Shown here: one piece after another, positions 35,997 to 44,419 of the stretch | How positions within the stretch are numbered: the stretch's first letter is position 1 | How the letters are laid out: the number at the start of each line of letters is the position of its first letter | Source of the DNA: Rhodospirillales bacterium | GTDB lineage: Bacteria > Pseudomonadota > Alphaproteobacteria > TMED109 | DNA length: 64,000 nucleotides | Direction of reading: 5' to 3' | Assembly (NCBI GenBank): GCA_028824295.1 | Contig: JAPPED010000018.1 | Location: 24,048-88,047 of the forward strand | Translations under genes and position numbers: made by a program | The notes under the pieces: generated by a model | The model's database searches: none | Seen by the model: only the letters and a program-made list of their open reading frames with translations | Told to the model about the DNA's origin: nothing

Positions 35997-37535
35997 CTAG
36001 CGGATCGGGAACTCCCTCGCCAGCTTGCGCAACGTCCCGAAGAGCTCCGTATCGTTGATCACGCGAGGAACCTTGTTTTGCCCGCCGAGCTTCCCGCGTC
36101 CCTTCATCCAAGCGACAAACCCCCCGGGAGGCAGCACCGCGACCCGCGGTGGATCGAGCCCCCAGCCGTCGGCGCGATGAGCCGCATAGTCCTCGTTCAG
36201 GCGCATCAGTACCAAGTCGACGCCTGCCGCGAACGTCCGAACTTGGGCGGAGTCCACGTTGGGATCGGAAAACTCGACGACGAAGAGATGTCCTCCACGT
36301 TCGCCGCTCCGTTCCGAAAACAGGCTGCCAACGGCAAAATCGTCGACGGTCGCCCCGATCGCCTTCGCGGATTCCGACACGGCACGCTCGAGTTCCGCCC
36401 CGATCACGTGCTCGCCGAACGCCGAGAGCGTGTAGCTGGTCCGACCGGTGACCAGAACACGTGGCGGGTTGCGATCGACCAATGTGACGGTGTCGCCGAC
36501 CAGGTACCGCCAAAGGCCCGCGCCGGTCGAAATGACGAGAGCGTAGTTCACGCCCATCTCTACGTCGCCGATCCAGCGGCAATCCGGTTCCCGGGCTCCG
36601 AGTTCGCTCACCGGAATGAATTCGTAGAAAATTTCGTTGTCCAGGAGGAGCCGCAGGCCTGCACCGTCGGCGCCGTCCGCCACACCGAAGAAGCCCTCGC
36701 TCGCCGGATAGACCTCCCGGGTTTCAGCCCCGGTGCCCTCAAGGAGGGCCTCGAAGCGGTCCCGGTAGGGCGCCCAAGCGACACCGCCATGGACCAGCAA
36801 TTCCAGATCCGGATACACGGACGCGATCCGCCCGTCCCCGGCACCGGCGATCTCCAGCAGTCGGTCGAAATAGATGAGAAGCCAGCTCGGCGTCCCGCCG
36901 ACCGCACGGATGTCCTCCTGCCGGGAACTCCGGGCGATACGTTCGACCTTCGTCTCCCAGTCGGCAATTCCCTCCAGGCGGCCCGGAGGAAAGTAACGCG
37001 GTCCCGTCCAGGCCGGCCGGACCGCCGCCGCGATCCCGCTGAGATCCCCGCTGTAGACACCGCGCTCCTGACGCGTGAGGCCCGTTGATCCTCCCAGCAT
37101 GAAGCAGCGCCCGGCCAGCACTCGACTGTCCGGCCGGTTCTCTACGTGGTGGACGAGCAGGTCCGCCACAGCACGTGCGTTGGCGCGGTTGATCTCTCGG
37201 CTGACCGGGATGTACTTGGTTGCCCCGCGGGTGGTTCCTGATGACAGGGCGAAGTAAGGGATCGTTCCGCGCCAGGTGCAATCGACCAGCCGGGGAAACG
37301 AATCCCGCCAATAGTTGTCCCAGAATTCCTCATAGGTCCGGATGGGGACGCGCTCCCGATAGTCTCCCAAAGTTCGGATCGCTCCGAATTCATGCTGCCC
37401 AGCAAAGCGCGTGCCGCGCGCACGATGGACAAGGGATCGCAGGACACCCTGCTGGACCTCTTCCGGATTCATTCGCTTGAGCCTGCGCAGACGCCGGCTC
37501 GCGTAAGCCCGGAGCAGCCAAGTCAAGTCGTACAC
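35997..37535 (-). CDS. GH3 auxin-responsive promoter family protein (acyl-acid amido synthetase-like)
   Basis: An ANL-type adenylating enzyme related to plant GH3 proteins, which conjugate acyl acids such as indole-acetate or jasmonate to amino acids. The three nucleotide-binding motifs are present: ALSSGTTRGATKYIP, EVYPASEGFFG, and ISTGAGLWRYLVGDTVTLV. N-terminal FAGQHEFGAIRTLGDYRERV and C-terminal GQNKVPRVINDTELFGTL are typical of bacterial members. 512 residues, GTG start. Isolated between intergenic regions. Bacterial substrates are mostly undefined, so no function beyond adenylation should be assumed. Confidence 0.88.
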   Translation of the reverse strand: MYDLTWLLRAYASRRLRRLKRMNPEEVQQGVLRSLVHRARGTRFAGQHEFGAIRTLGDYRERVPIRTYEEFWDNYWRDSFPRLVDCTWRGTIPYFALSSGTTRGATKYIPVSREINRANARAVADLLVHHVENRPDSRVLAGRCFMLGGSTGLTRQERGVYSGDLSGIAAAVRPAWTGPRYFPPGRLEGIADWETKVERIARSSRQEDIRAVGGTPSWLLIYFDRLLEIAGAGDGRIASVYPDLELLVHGGVAWAPYRDRFEALLEGTGAETREVYPASEGFFGVADGADGAGLRLLLDNEIFYEFIPVSELGAREPDCRWIGDVEMGVNYALVISTGAGLWRYLVGDTVTLVDRNPPRVLVTGRTSYTLSAFGEHVIGAELERAVSESAKAIGATVDDFAVGSLFSERSGERGGHLFVVEFSDPNVDSAQVRTFAAGVDLVLMRLNEDYAAHRADGWGLDPPRVAVLPPGGFVAWMKGRGKLGGQNKVPRVINDTELFGTLRKLAREFPIR

Positions 37536-37960
37536 CGATCAAGTCACCGGGAACGATCGGTCGCCCCACGGCTTCGACAGACCGGGATTCGTCGAAGCGG
37601 CCGGGTCTCCTCGCACCGCACGGAAGGTTCCTTGCGAATTCGGGCATCCGTCCTGCGGCGCTCCGGGCCTCCGTCGAGACCTTTGGCCACGCATCTTCCA
37701 AGCGTTGTAGCTTGCCCCCGGCGTCCTGTCGGCACGCCAGCGGGACCGGCACGTGCGGAGTGTCCTGCCGGCATGCTTCCCAAGTTTACGGGGCCCGCTG
37801 GATCCAATTGCCCTGCTTTCACGCAAGCAATGCGAACGTCTCGTCGACACCGTAACCGCAGGCTGAACCAGGTGCCAATCAATGGTCCCGCGAACGAGCG
37901 CCGATCCGCCGACGGGTGCAAACTGCTCGGACCGAGGCCGCCGCGGTCGCTACCTGATGC
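37536..37960. other. Gene-free region between penicillin acylase and GH3 genes
   Basis: About 425 bp. I see no protein-like frame, RNA gene or strong hairpin. It should hold the GH3 promoter and the 3' end of the acylase transcript. Confidence 0.4.
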
Positions 37961-40255
37961 TCAGTTTTGGAGCACCAGCTTGTGCGGAAAGCGTTCGCGA
38001 ACCGTGTCGATCGACAACGGCACTTGGACGTAGCCGCCGTCTCTCCAAAGGGGCCACTGGTCCAGCATGGTCGAACTGTTCAACCATCCGTCCTGGCCCC
38101 CGAGCAGCACAAAGTAGTTTGCGTCGGGATCGGTCAGGTCGGAGACATGCCTTGCGTTGGCGCCATAGCGCACCCTGTGGCGCTCGGACGTGGCGTCGTG
38201 GGCGGTTTTCATGAGCGTGTCTGAACTTCCGCCCACCCCGTACTCGGCAAACCGGTAGCGCTCGCCGATTACGGGAGCAGAGGCCAGTGGATGCGCCAGC
38301 TCCAAACGGTGCATGTCGGCCCAGCGCACGAAGGTCGGAAGGCCCGAAGCGGCGTTCTCCAGCGCGGCTGCAAGCGCAGCATGCACGACATCCGGGCTGG
38401 CCGCCGCCATATCGGCGGGGAGTAACGCAGCCATCCTGCCGACGGCGGCGAGGGCCTGACCCTCTCCCTCGCCGAACGCCAGCGGATAGAACGCCTTGAC
38501 GAAGCCGTCCCGGAACTGCTCGAAGCTGACGGCGCCAACCGAGTCTGCCCGGTAATGCCCGTCCCAGTCGCGCAACCGCCCGATCACCTCGGCCGCATCC
38601 CCGGTCGCGGCCTGAGACAGACCGGCTGCGTCCAGCTGGGCCACGAACAGGTCCCGGAGCACGACCGCCGACGCCATCTGCACATCCCGTTGCAGCGCCA
38701 TCACGGCATCCAGATCGACCGGCGTCTCGGCTTCGATCACCTGGGCCATGCGCTGCACGCGATCATCTGAAGAAAAGAAGAAACCGACCGGCATACCGGC
38801 CGTCGACGGACGATTGTTGGCTGACGCCAGGTACCCGGAATTCGGGTTGAAGCTGAACGGCAGGTCCCCGACGGACTGCATGGCGTCCCAGTCGCCGCCG
38901 GCCCTTCCTTTGTCGAGGATGACGTCGTCGGGAGCAGCCGTTCGAAGCGGCAGCTGCACCGCCATGACCTGGCCGATGTTGCCGCTGTCATCCGCGTACA
39001 GCATGTTCTGGCCAGGTACCGAGAAGCCCTCGAACGCTGCCCGGAACTCGGCGAATCCGCGGGCCCGGCTCACCTTGAGCATGGAGCCGATTTCGTCACT
39101 CACGCGGTGACCCGTCCAGCGGAGCGCGACGGGCGGAAGTCCGTACTCCGAAAGGAAGGGAACGTCCGACAGGATCGGGCCATAGGATGTTTCCCGAACG
39201 GTGACCTCCTCGTCCAGCCACCAGCGCACGGCGATCCGCTCGCGACGCTCGGTGATCTCCGATGGCGGTAATCCGCTGACGTCGTAGAGGTCGCTTGAGG
39301 CGGCGCGCATATTGGTGCCGCCCCAAGCGATGTTCGGATTGCGTCCAATGGCAAAGATCGGGAGCCCGGGGCCCATCAGCCCAACCGCGTGATACGACGG
39401 CGATTTCACGCCGGCTATCAGCCACACGTTGGGCACGAAGATGCCGAGGTGCGGATCGTTCGCGATGATGCTCCCTCCCGTGGCTGTCCGACCGGGCCCC
39501 AGCGCCAGGCTGTTGCTGCCTGACCGTCCCAGGCCGCCCAGCACTTCGTGCAGGCCAGCCGTCTTCGGGTCCCCGTCGAAGCTGGGGAGCGATGCGCTGC
39601 CGTGAGTCACCAGACGTGCCCACAGTTCCGGCCAATCCGGACGTGTGCGCAGCGGCAGCAGGCTCGCCCACACCAGCCAATTGACGTCCGTTCCGGCCAG
39701 CCGACCGATCGTGAGCACATCGGTGATGGTCCAGGGCTCCCTCGAAAGCCCCAGCACCCGGAATTCGTGTGGCAGTTCCTCGGTGGTGGCGAGGTAATGA
39801 TTGATGCCGTCGACGAACCGCTGGGCCCAGCGCCGGGATCGATCGTCCATGTTGCGTTCGATTTCTGCTGCGGCCCGGGAGAACGAGAGCGTCCTGAGCC
39901 CGCGGTCGACGTCGACCGCGATGGGGCCGACCATTTCGGACAGTCGGCCGTGGGCCAGCATCCGAACCAGCCCCATCTGGCCGAGTCGAAGATGCGCATG
40001 AACGAGGCCGAGGGCGAAAGCGGCGTCATCATCGCTGCTCGCCTCGACAAATGGAATCTGGTGTTCATCCCAATAGATGTTGACCTGGTGCTCCAGGGGG
40101 AGGGAGCGCGTCGGGAACACCGCCAGTCGATCCGCCAAGCTCGTCGACTTCGGCATGGGTGCCAGCACCGTGCAGCCCGCCATAAAGCTTCCGGCCACGG
40201 CGAGACCGACCCAACGGGCGGCGCGAGCGGCAGATCCGGCGGATTGAACCTTCAA
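37961..40255 (-). CDS. Penicillin acylase family lipoprotein (Ntn-hydrolase)
   Basis: A secreted N-terminal-nucleophile hydrolase; in the family it cleaves amide bonds of penicillin G, acyl-homoserine lactones or related compounds. The N-terminus ends in a lipobox (FMAGC, Cys28). The precursor layout is normal: an alpha chain up to about residue 246, then the nucleophile Ser247 in [20 protein letters not shown], exposed by self-cleavage, then IIANDPHLGIFVPNVW and IAWGGTNMRAASSDLYDV of the beta chain. 764 residues, TTG start as found (no better start upstream). Lipid anchoring suggests action in the periplasm. Quorum quenching is a possibility only. Confidence 0.88.
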   Translation of the reverse strand: MKVQSAGSAARAARWVGLAVAGSFMAGCTVLAPMPKSTSLADRLAVFPTRSLPLEHQVNIYWDEHQIPFVEASSDDDAAFALGLVHAHLRLGQMGLVRMLAHGRLSEMVGPIAVDVDRGLRTLSFSRAAAEIERNMDDRSRRWAQRFVDGINHYLATTEELPHEFRVLGLSREPWTITDVLTIGRLAGTDVNWLVWASLLPLRTRPDWPELWARLVTHGSASLPSFDGDPKTAGLHEVLGGLGRSGSNSLALGPGRTATGGSIIANDPHLGIFVPNVWLIAGVKSPSYHAVGLMGPGLPIFAIGRNPNIAWGGTNMRAASSDLYDVSGLPPSEITERRERIAVRWWLDEEVTVRETSYGPILSDVPFLSEYGLPPVALRWTGHRVSDEIGSMLKVSRARGFAEFRAAFEGFSVPGQNMLYADDSGNIGQVMAVQLPLRTAAPDDVILDKGRAGGDWDAMQSVGDLPFSFNPNSGYLASANNRPSTAGMPVGFFFSSDDRVQRMAQVIEAETPVDLDAVMALQRDVQMASAVVLRDLFVAQLDAAGLSQAATGDAAEVIGRLRDWDGHYRADSVGAVSFEQFRDGFVKAFYPLAFGEGEGQALAAVGRMAALLPADMAAASPDVVHAALAAALENAASGLPTFVRWADMHRLELAHPLASAPVIGERYRFAEYGVGGSSDTLMKTAHDATSERHRVRYGANARHVSDLTDPDANYFVLLGGQDGWLNSSTMLDQWPLWRDGGYVQVPLSIDTVRERFPHKLVLQN

Positions 40256-40438
40256 AGACCTAGTCCCATTTCGGTTTGTCCTTCGCGGTCAGCAAAAGCA
40301 CGAGGCAAAACTTGGCCTCGGGAAGGCACCTGTGTACATGATGGTCGGTGGCGGGGAACCCGTACGTCGGCGTTGAAGAGCTTCTAGCCAAAACCCATGC
40401 ACGATTGTGTCGCACAAGGAGAGATAGTTCCCTCATCA

Positions 40439-41302
40439 ATGATGGGCAAACTCGTTGATTCGAGCGCGTTGTTTCCCGATTCCCGCGCCCTGCGCCGGCG
40501 ACTGGACAACGACGGCTACCTGTTTCTTCGTGGTCTGCATGATGTCGAGGCCGTGCTGGCCGCGCGGCGGGAGGTCTTCGCGCGCCTCGAAGCGGTCGGA
40601 GAGGTCAAGAATCCTGCCGCCGAAGGCATTTTCACGGGCACCAGCCATCGCCGCGAGCGGGAACCCGATCTGGGCGCGTTCTGGAAGTCCGTGTCCGAGG
40701 GGCCGCGCCTCCGCGCAGTCACTCACGGCCCCAGGATCCGCGAGATCATCGGTGCCGTATTCGGCGAACCGGTCGTGCCGCATGACTACGCGTACATACG
40801 GCCGGCTCCTGTGGGGCGTTCGACCGGACCGCACTGCGACTATCCGTTCTTCGCCCGCACCACCGAGCGCGTTGTCACGGTGTGGACCGCCCTTGGGCCG
40901 GTCCAGCTTCGCGAAGGACCCGTCACGGTCATCGAGGGATCCCACCGTTTCGATGATCTGGCCGACGCCACGCGGGGGTTCGATGTCGCATCCGATGCCG
41001 ATCGCCAGGCCACGCGGCCGGAAAACCACGTGGCCTTTGCCCGGTCGCGGAACACACGCCTCCTGAGCGCCGATTTTGGCCCGGGTGACATGCTCATCTT
41101 CGGCATGTTCACGTGGCACGGTTCGCTGGACAACCATTCGCCGATCGGGCGCATGCGGCTCTCAAGCGACATCCGGTTTCAGCCGGCCGGTGAGCCCAGG
41201 GATCCGCGCTATTTCGGCCCCGACCCCGGCGGGACCACCGGAGCGGGCTACGGAGAACTCAACGGGGCCAAGCCGCTGACCGAATCCTGGCACGTCCGCT
41301 GA
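40439..41302 (+). CDS. Phytanoyl-CoA dioxygenase family protein
   Basis: Fe(II)/2-oxoglutarate-dependent oxygenase. The facial triad is visible: His and Asp in GPHCDYPFFA and the distal His in FTWHGSLDNHS; RMRLSSDIRF supplies the Arg that binds 2-oxoglutarate. N-terminal LRRRLDNDGYLFLRGLHD is the family opening. I chose ATG 40439 (MMGKLVDSSALFPDS); the frame opens at 40397, but GGAGAG near 40420 fits neither start well. Substrate not deducible. It stands alone, divergent from the acylase gene. Confidence 0.85.
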   Translation: MMGKLVDSSALFPDSRALRRRLDNDGYLFLRGLHDVEAVLAARREVFARLEAVGEVKNPAAEGIFTGTSHRREREPDLGAFWKSVSEGPRLRAVTHGPRIREIIGAVFGEPVVPHDYAYIRPAPVGRSTGPHCDYPFFARTTERVVTVWTALGPVQLREGPVTVIEGSHRFDDLADATRGFDVASDADRQATRPENHVAFARSRNTRLLSADFGPGDMLIFGMFTWHGSLDNHSPIGRMRLSSDIRFQPAGEPRDPRYFGPDPGGTTGAGYGELNGAKPLTESWHVR

Positions 41303-41456
41303 CCCGCTTGCCTAGGAAACATCGCCCCACGTAGACGGCTCCGCCCGGCTCGTCGTGCAGGCGGCGACCAGGATGATCCAACACCTATTGCCGGACACGT
41401 CGCCGCGCAGCACGCAGTTCAAGGATCAATCGAGCGACCGTTCCGCCCGGAATACA

Positions 41457-42233
41457 TCATCCCCAAGGTCCAGGCCGCCACGGAGACTGGGAGCCCTTCG
41501 GAGAACGACGGAACCGGATATCAATGGGGCGCTTCCGCGCCTCCTCGCTCCTCGGGCCCCCATCTGCGAACCACGGGACGCCCCGGCGCTTGAAGGCCCC
41601 AATCAGCACCATGCCGGCGACGAATCCTCCGACGTGGGCGACGAAGGCGACGCCGGGGGAGCCGGGCGGCGTCAGCGCGGCCTGCAGGGCCTGCCCGCCG
41701 AACCAGACACCGAGCAGCAGCCAGGCGCGCAGGCGGATGATCGTGACAAATATGCCCAGGAACACCAGGGTGGACACCCGTGCGCGCGGAAACAGCAACA
41801 GATACGCACCCAGCACCCCCGATACGGCACCGCTCGCCCCGATCATGGGTATTTCCGACATCGGCGCGCTTGCGACCTGGGCGAGTGCCGCTCCAACACC
41901 GCACAGGAGGTAGAACACCAGGAATTTCAGATGGCCGGAGGAGTCCTCGATGTTGTTCCCGAAGATCCAGAGAAACAGCATGTTACCACCTAGATGCATC
42001 CAGCCGCCGTGCAGGAACATCGAGGTGAACACCGTGATCAGCGGATTGGCGGCCCCGGGGATGAACGGACCGGTTCCCAGGAGCTGCGCCGGGATCAGGC
42101 CGAAATACCAGACGATTTCGTCGTAACGGGGCTGCGCGTTCTGCCAGAGAAAAGCAAGGATGCAGACGCCGATGAGCCCAACCGTGACGTAGGGCCGATG
42201 GCGGGTGGGGTTGTCATCCCGAAGCGGAAACAT
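41457..42233 (-). CDS. Rhomboid family intramembrane serine protease
   Basis: Cleaves transmembrane substrates within the bilayer. Six hydrophobic helices, with HGGWMHLGGNMLFLWIFGNN (the HxxxN region), the catalytic Ser134 in MIGASGAVSGVLGAY and the catalytic His200 in FVAHVGGFVAGM. 258 residues; the tail after about 215 is polar and basic. Its 5' end overlaps the 3' end of the acyl-CoA synthetase gene by 20 bp, so they are co-transcribed, though no functional link is evident. Confidence 0.93.
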   Translation of the reverse strand: MFPLRDDNPTRHRPYVTVGLIGVCILAFLWQNAQPRYDEIVWYFGLIPAQLLGTGPFIPGAANPLITVFTSMFLHGGWMHLGGNMLFLWIFGNNIEDSSGHLKFLVFYLLCGVGAALAQVASAPMSEIPMIGASGAVSGVLGAYLLLFPRARVSTLVFLGIFVTIIRLRAWLLLGVWFGGQALQAALTPPGSPGVAFVAHVGGFVAGMVLIGAFKRRGVPWFADGGPRSEEARKRPIDIRFRRSPKGSQSPWRPGPWG

Positions 42234-44358
42234 CTGGCTTCAGGATGGCGAGAACGTCGCCGGCGACCACACCGTCGCCCTCGGCCGCCACGAAGAGCGG
42301 ATTGACCTCGATTTCGGCGATCTGCGGGAACGCCTCCACCAGCGTCGACAGGGCGGAGAGGGCCGCCGCCGCCGCTCGCACATCGCTCGGGGTGCTGGAT
42401 CGGGCGCCGTTGAGGAGCGGAAATGTGCGGAGCGAACGAATCATATCCTCGGCCTGCTTGTCCGTGACCGGGGCAGGCATGAGCGCCACGTCATCCAGCA
42501 CCTCGGCGGCCGTCCCGCCGGCCCCGACTAGGGCCACCGGACCGAAGGCAGGATCGTGCCGGACACCGAGCAGCAGTTCCCTCGATTCGGGCACCATGCG
42601 ATGTACCGCGACCCCGTCGATCGCCGCATCGGGCCGGTGCATCCGCGCCGCCGCCAAAATGCGATCGTGCGCCTCGCGAACCCTGTCCGCACCCTCCAGT
42701 CCGAGCGCGACCGCCCCCGCTTCCGTCTTGTGCGGCAGGTCCCGGCTCTCCACCTTGAGCACGGCCGGCCCCCCGACCTCCGCCGCGATGCGCACCGCGG
42801 CATCCGAATCCTCGGCCAGCGCGATCCGGCCGACCGGAATGTCGAGGGCCTCGATCAACTGCATGCCCTCGCCTTCCGACAGCGTCGTCCGGCCGGCGTG
42901 GGAAGCGACGAGACCGTCCAGCCGTTCCCTCGCCGCCGGCGACAGCTGCGCTGCCACACCCCCCGGCGCCGGACGGCGGAACAAGGAGCAGAGCGCGCGG
43001 ATGGCCCGCTCCGGAGTCCCGAACACCGGCACGCCGCCATCGGCCAGACAGCTCGTGAATTCGGCGCTGGTATGCGGGCAGGCGAAGACAAACGGCTTCG
43101 CGGAGTTGGCCCTGGCATCCAGGATGGCCTGCGCGAATTCGAGCGTCTTGGGCCGGTACATGCCGAAAATGGCAAGAATGCCCTCGACACCGGGATCCGC
43201 CAGCAGCACGTCGAGGTAACGCGGCAGCACGTGCGGCGCCTCGAGGTGCTGAAGCGCGAGATCCACCGGGTTCACGGGATGGATGAATGGAGGCAGGTGC
43301 TCGCGGAGCGCCCCCTGCGTGGCCTCGCTGAATTCCGCAAGCGCAAGGCCCGATTGCCTGACCTTGTCCGCGACCAGTACGCCGAGGCCGCCCGAGTTGC
43401 CGAACACGGCGATCCGCGGCGGCCCGTCGCTCGCCGGCGTAACCGCCGGCACGTGGACCGCCGCCTCAATCAAGTCGAAGAACTCCTCAAGTCCCTCCGC
43501 CTCAATCACGCCATTCGCCGCAAATATCGAACGGTAGACCCGGTAATCGCCGGCGAGCGAGCCGGTGTGGGACTGCGCGGCGCGTGCCGATTCCTCCGAA
43601 CGCCCGACCTTCAGGATGACAACCCGCTTGCCCGCGGCACGGGCCATGGCCAGCGCATGGCTCAGCTTTCGCCCGTCGCGGGCTCCTTCAAGGTAGGACG
43701 CGATCACCTGGATGGCGGGGTCCCTGGCGTAGTGCGCAATGACGTCCGCGATCTCGATCCCCGCTTCGTTCCCAACGCTGACCAGCGTGCCCACCCCCAG
43801 GCGGCGTTCGACTTGCTCGACGATGGCGAGGCTGACGAACATGCCGGACTGACTCACGAAACCCACCGGCCCTGGCGGGAGTTCGCCGATCTGGAGCGAC
43901 GATGCGAAACTCGCCATCAGCCCAGTATGACGGTTGATCACGCCGATGCAGTTGGGCCCGCACAGGACGATCCCGTGGGTTTCCGCGATCTCGATGAGTT
44001 CCTGCTCGAGGATGGACCCGGCTTCCCCCGCCTCGCGAAACCCGGCCGTGAACATCACCACCGCGGGGACCTTTTGCCGGGCACAATCGCGCAGCGCTTC
44101 CGCGGCCAGCGAATCGCGCACGGTGATGACGGCAAGGTCCGGCGTTTCCGGGAGATCGGCGAGCGCTGCGTAGCAGGGTCTGCCGTCGATCTCGGTGCGG
44201 CGCGGATTCACCGCGTACAGCTCTCCCTGGAAGCCGCCCGCTATCGAGAACGGGATCGGCCGCCCGCCTGCCCGGTGCAACTCCGGAACCGCTCCGATTA
44301 CGGCCACAGACCGCGGCCTGAGCAGCGGAGACAGGTCCGGGAATTCGTACGTGCTCAT
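42214..44358 (-). CDS. Acyl-CoA synthetase, ADP-forming (acetate–CoA ligase family), fused alpha/beta
   Basis: NDP-forming CoA ligase making acyl-CoA plus ADP and phosphate, or the reverse. CoA-binding domain at the start (SPLLRPRSVAVIGAVPEL), ligase CoA domain with GPNCIGVINRHTGL and GFVSQSGMF, the phosphohistidine loop AQSHTGSLAGD, and a C-terminal ATP-grasp (VGGPAVLKVESRDLPHKTEAGAV; EIEVNPLFV). 714 residues. Start set at 44358 (MSTYEFPDLSPLL); the upstream extension to 44451 overlaps recD2 and looks non-protein. Substrate range not readable. Confidence 0.9.
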   Translation of the reverse strand: MSTYEFPDLSPLLRPRSVAVIGAVPELHRAGGRPIPFSIAGGFQGELYAVNPRRTEIDGRPCYAALADLPETPDLAVITVRDSLAAEALRDCARQKVPAVVMFTAGFREAGEAGSILEQELIEIAETHGIVLCGPNCIGVINRHTGLMASFASSLQIGELPPGPVGFVSQSGMFVSLAIVEQVERRLGVGTLVSVGNEAGIEIADVIAHYARDPAIQVIASYLEGARDGRKLSHALAMARAAGKRVVILKVGRSEESARAAQSHTGSLAGDYRVYRSIFAANGVIEAEGLEEFFDLIEAAVHVPAVTPASDGPPRIAVFGNSGGLGVLVADKVRQSGLALAEFSEATQGALREHLPPFIHPVNPVDLALQHLEAPHVLPRYLDVLLADPGVEGILAIFGMYRPKTLEFAQAILDARANSAKPFVFACPHTSAEFTSCLADGGVPVFGTPERAIRALCSLFRRPAPGGVAAQLSPAARERLDGLVASHAGRTTLSEGEGMQLIEALDIPVGRIALAEDSDAAVRIAAEVGGPAVLKVESRDLPHKTEAGAVALGLEGADRVREAHDRILAAARMHRPDAAIDGVAVHRMVPESRELLLGVRHDPAFGPVALVGAGGTAAEVLDDVALMPAPVTDKQAEDMIRSLRTFPLLNGARSSTPSDVRAAAAALSALSTLVEAFPQIAEIEVNPLFVAAEGDGVVAGDVLAILKPDVSASG

Positions 44359-44419
44359 GACAGCCCCGTCTCGATGGCCTGGCGGTTCACGGTGCAGTGC
44401 GGAGGGGCGACTCGGCTGC

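Noticed and set aside
35607..37088. 493-codon plus-strand ORF
   Set aside because: Beyond about 35975 it is antisense to the well-supported GH3 gene and has shadow-like composition; only its first part may be a real remnant.
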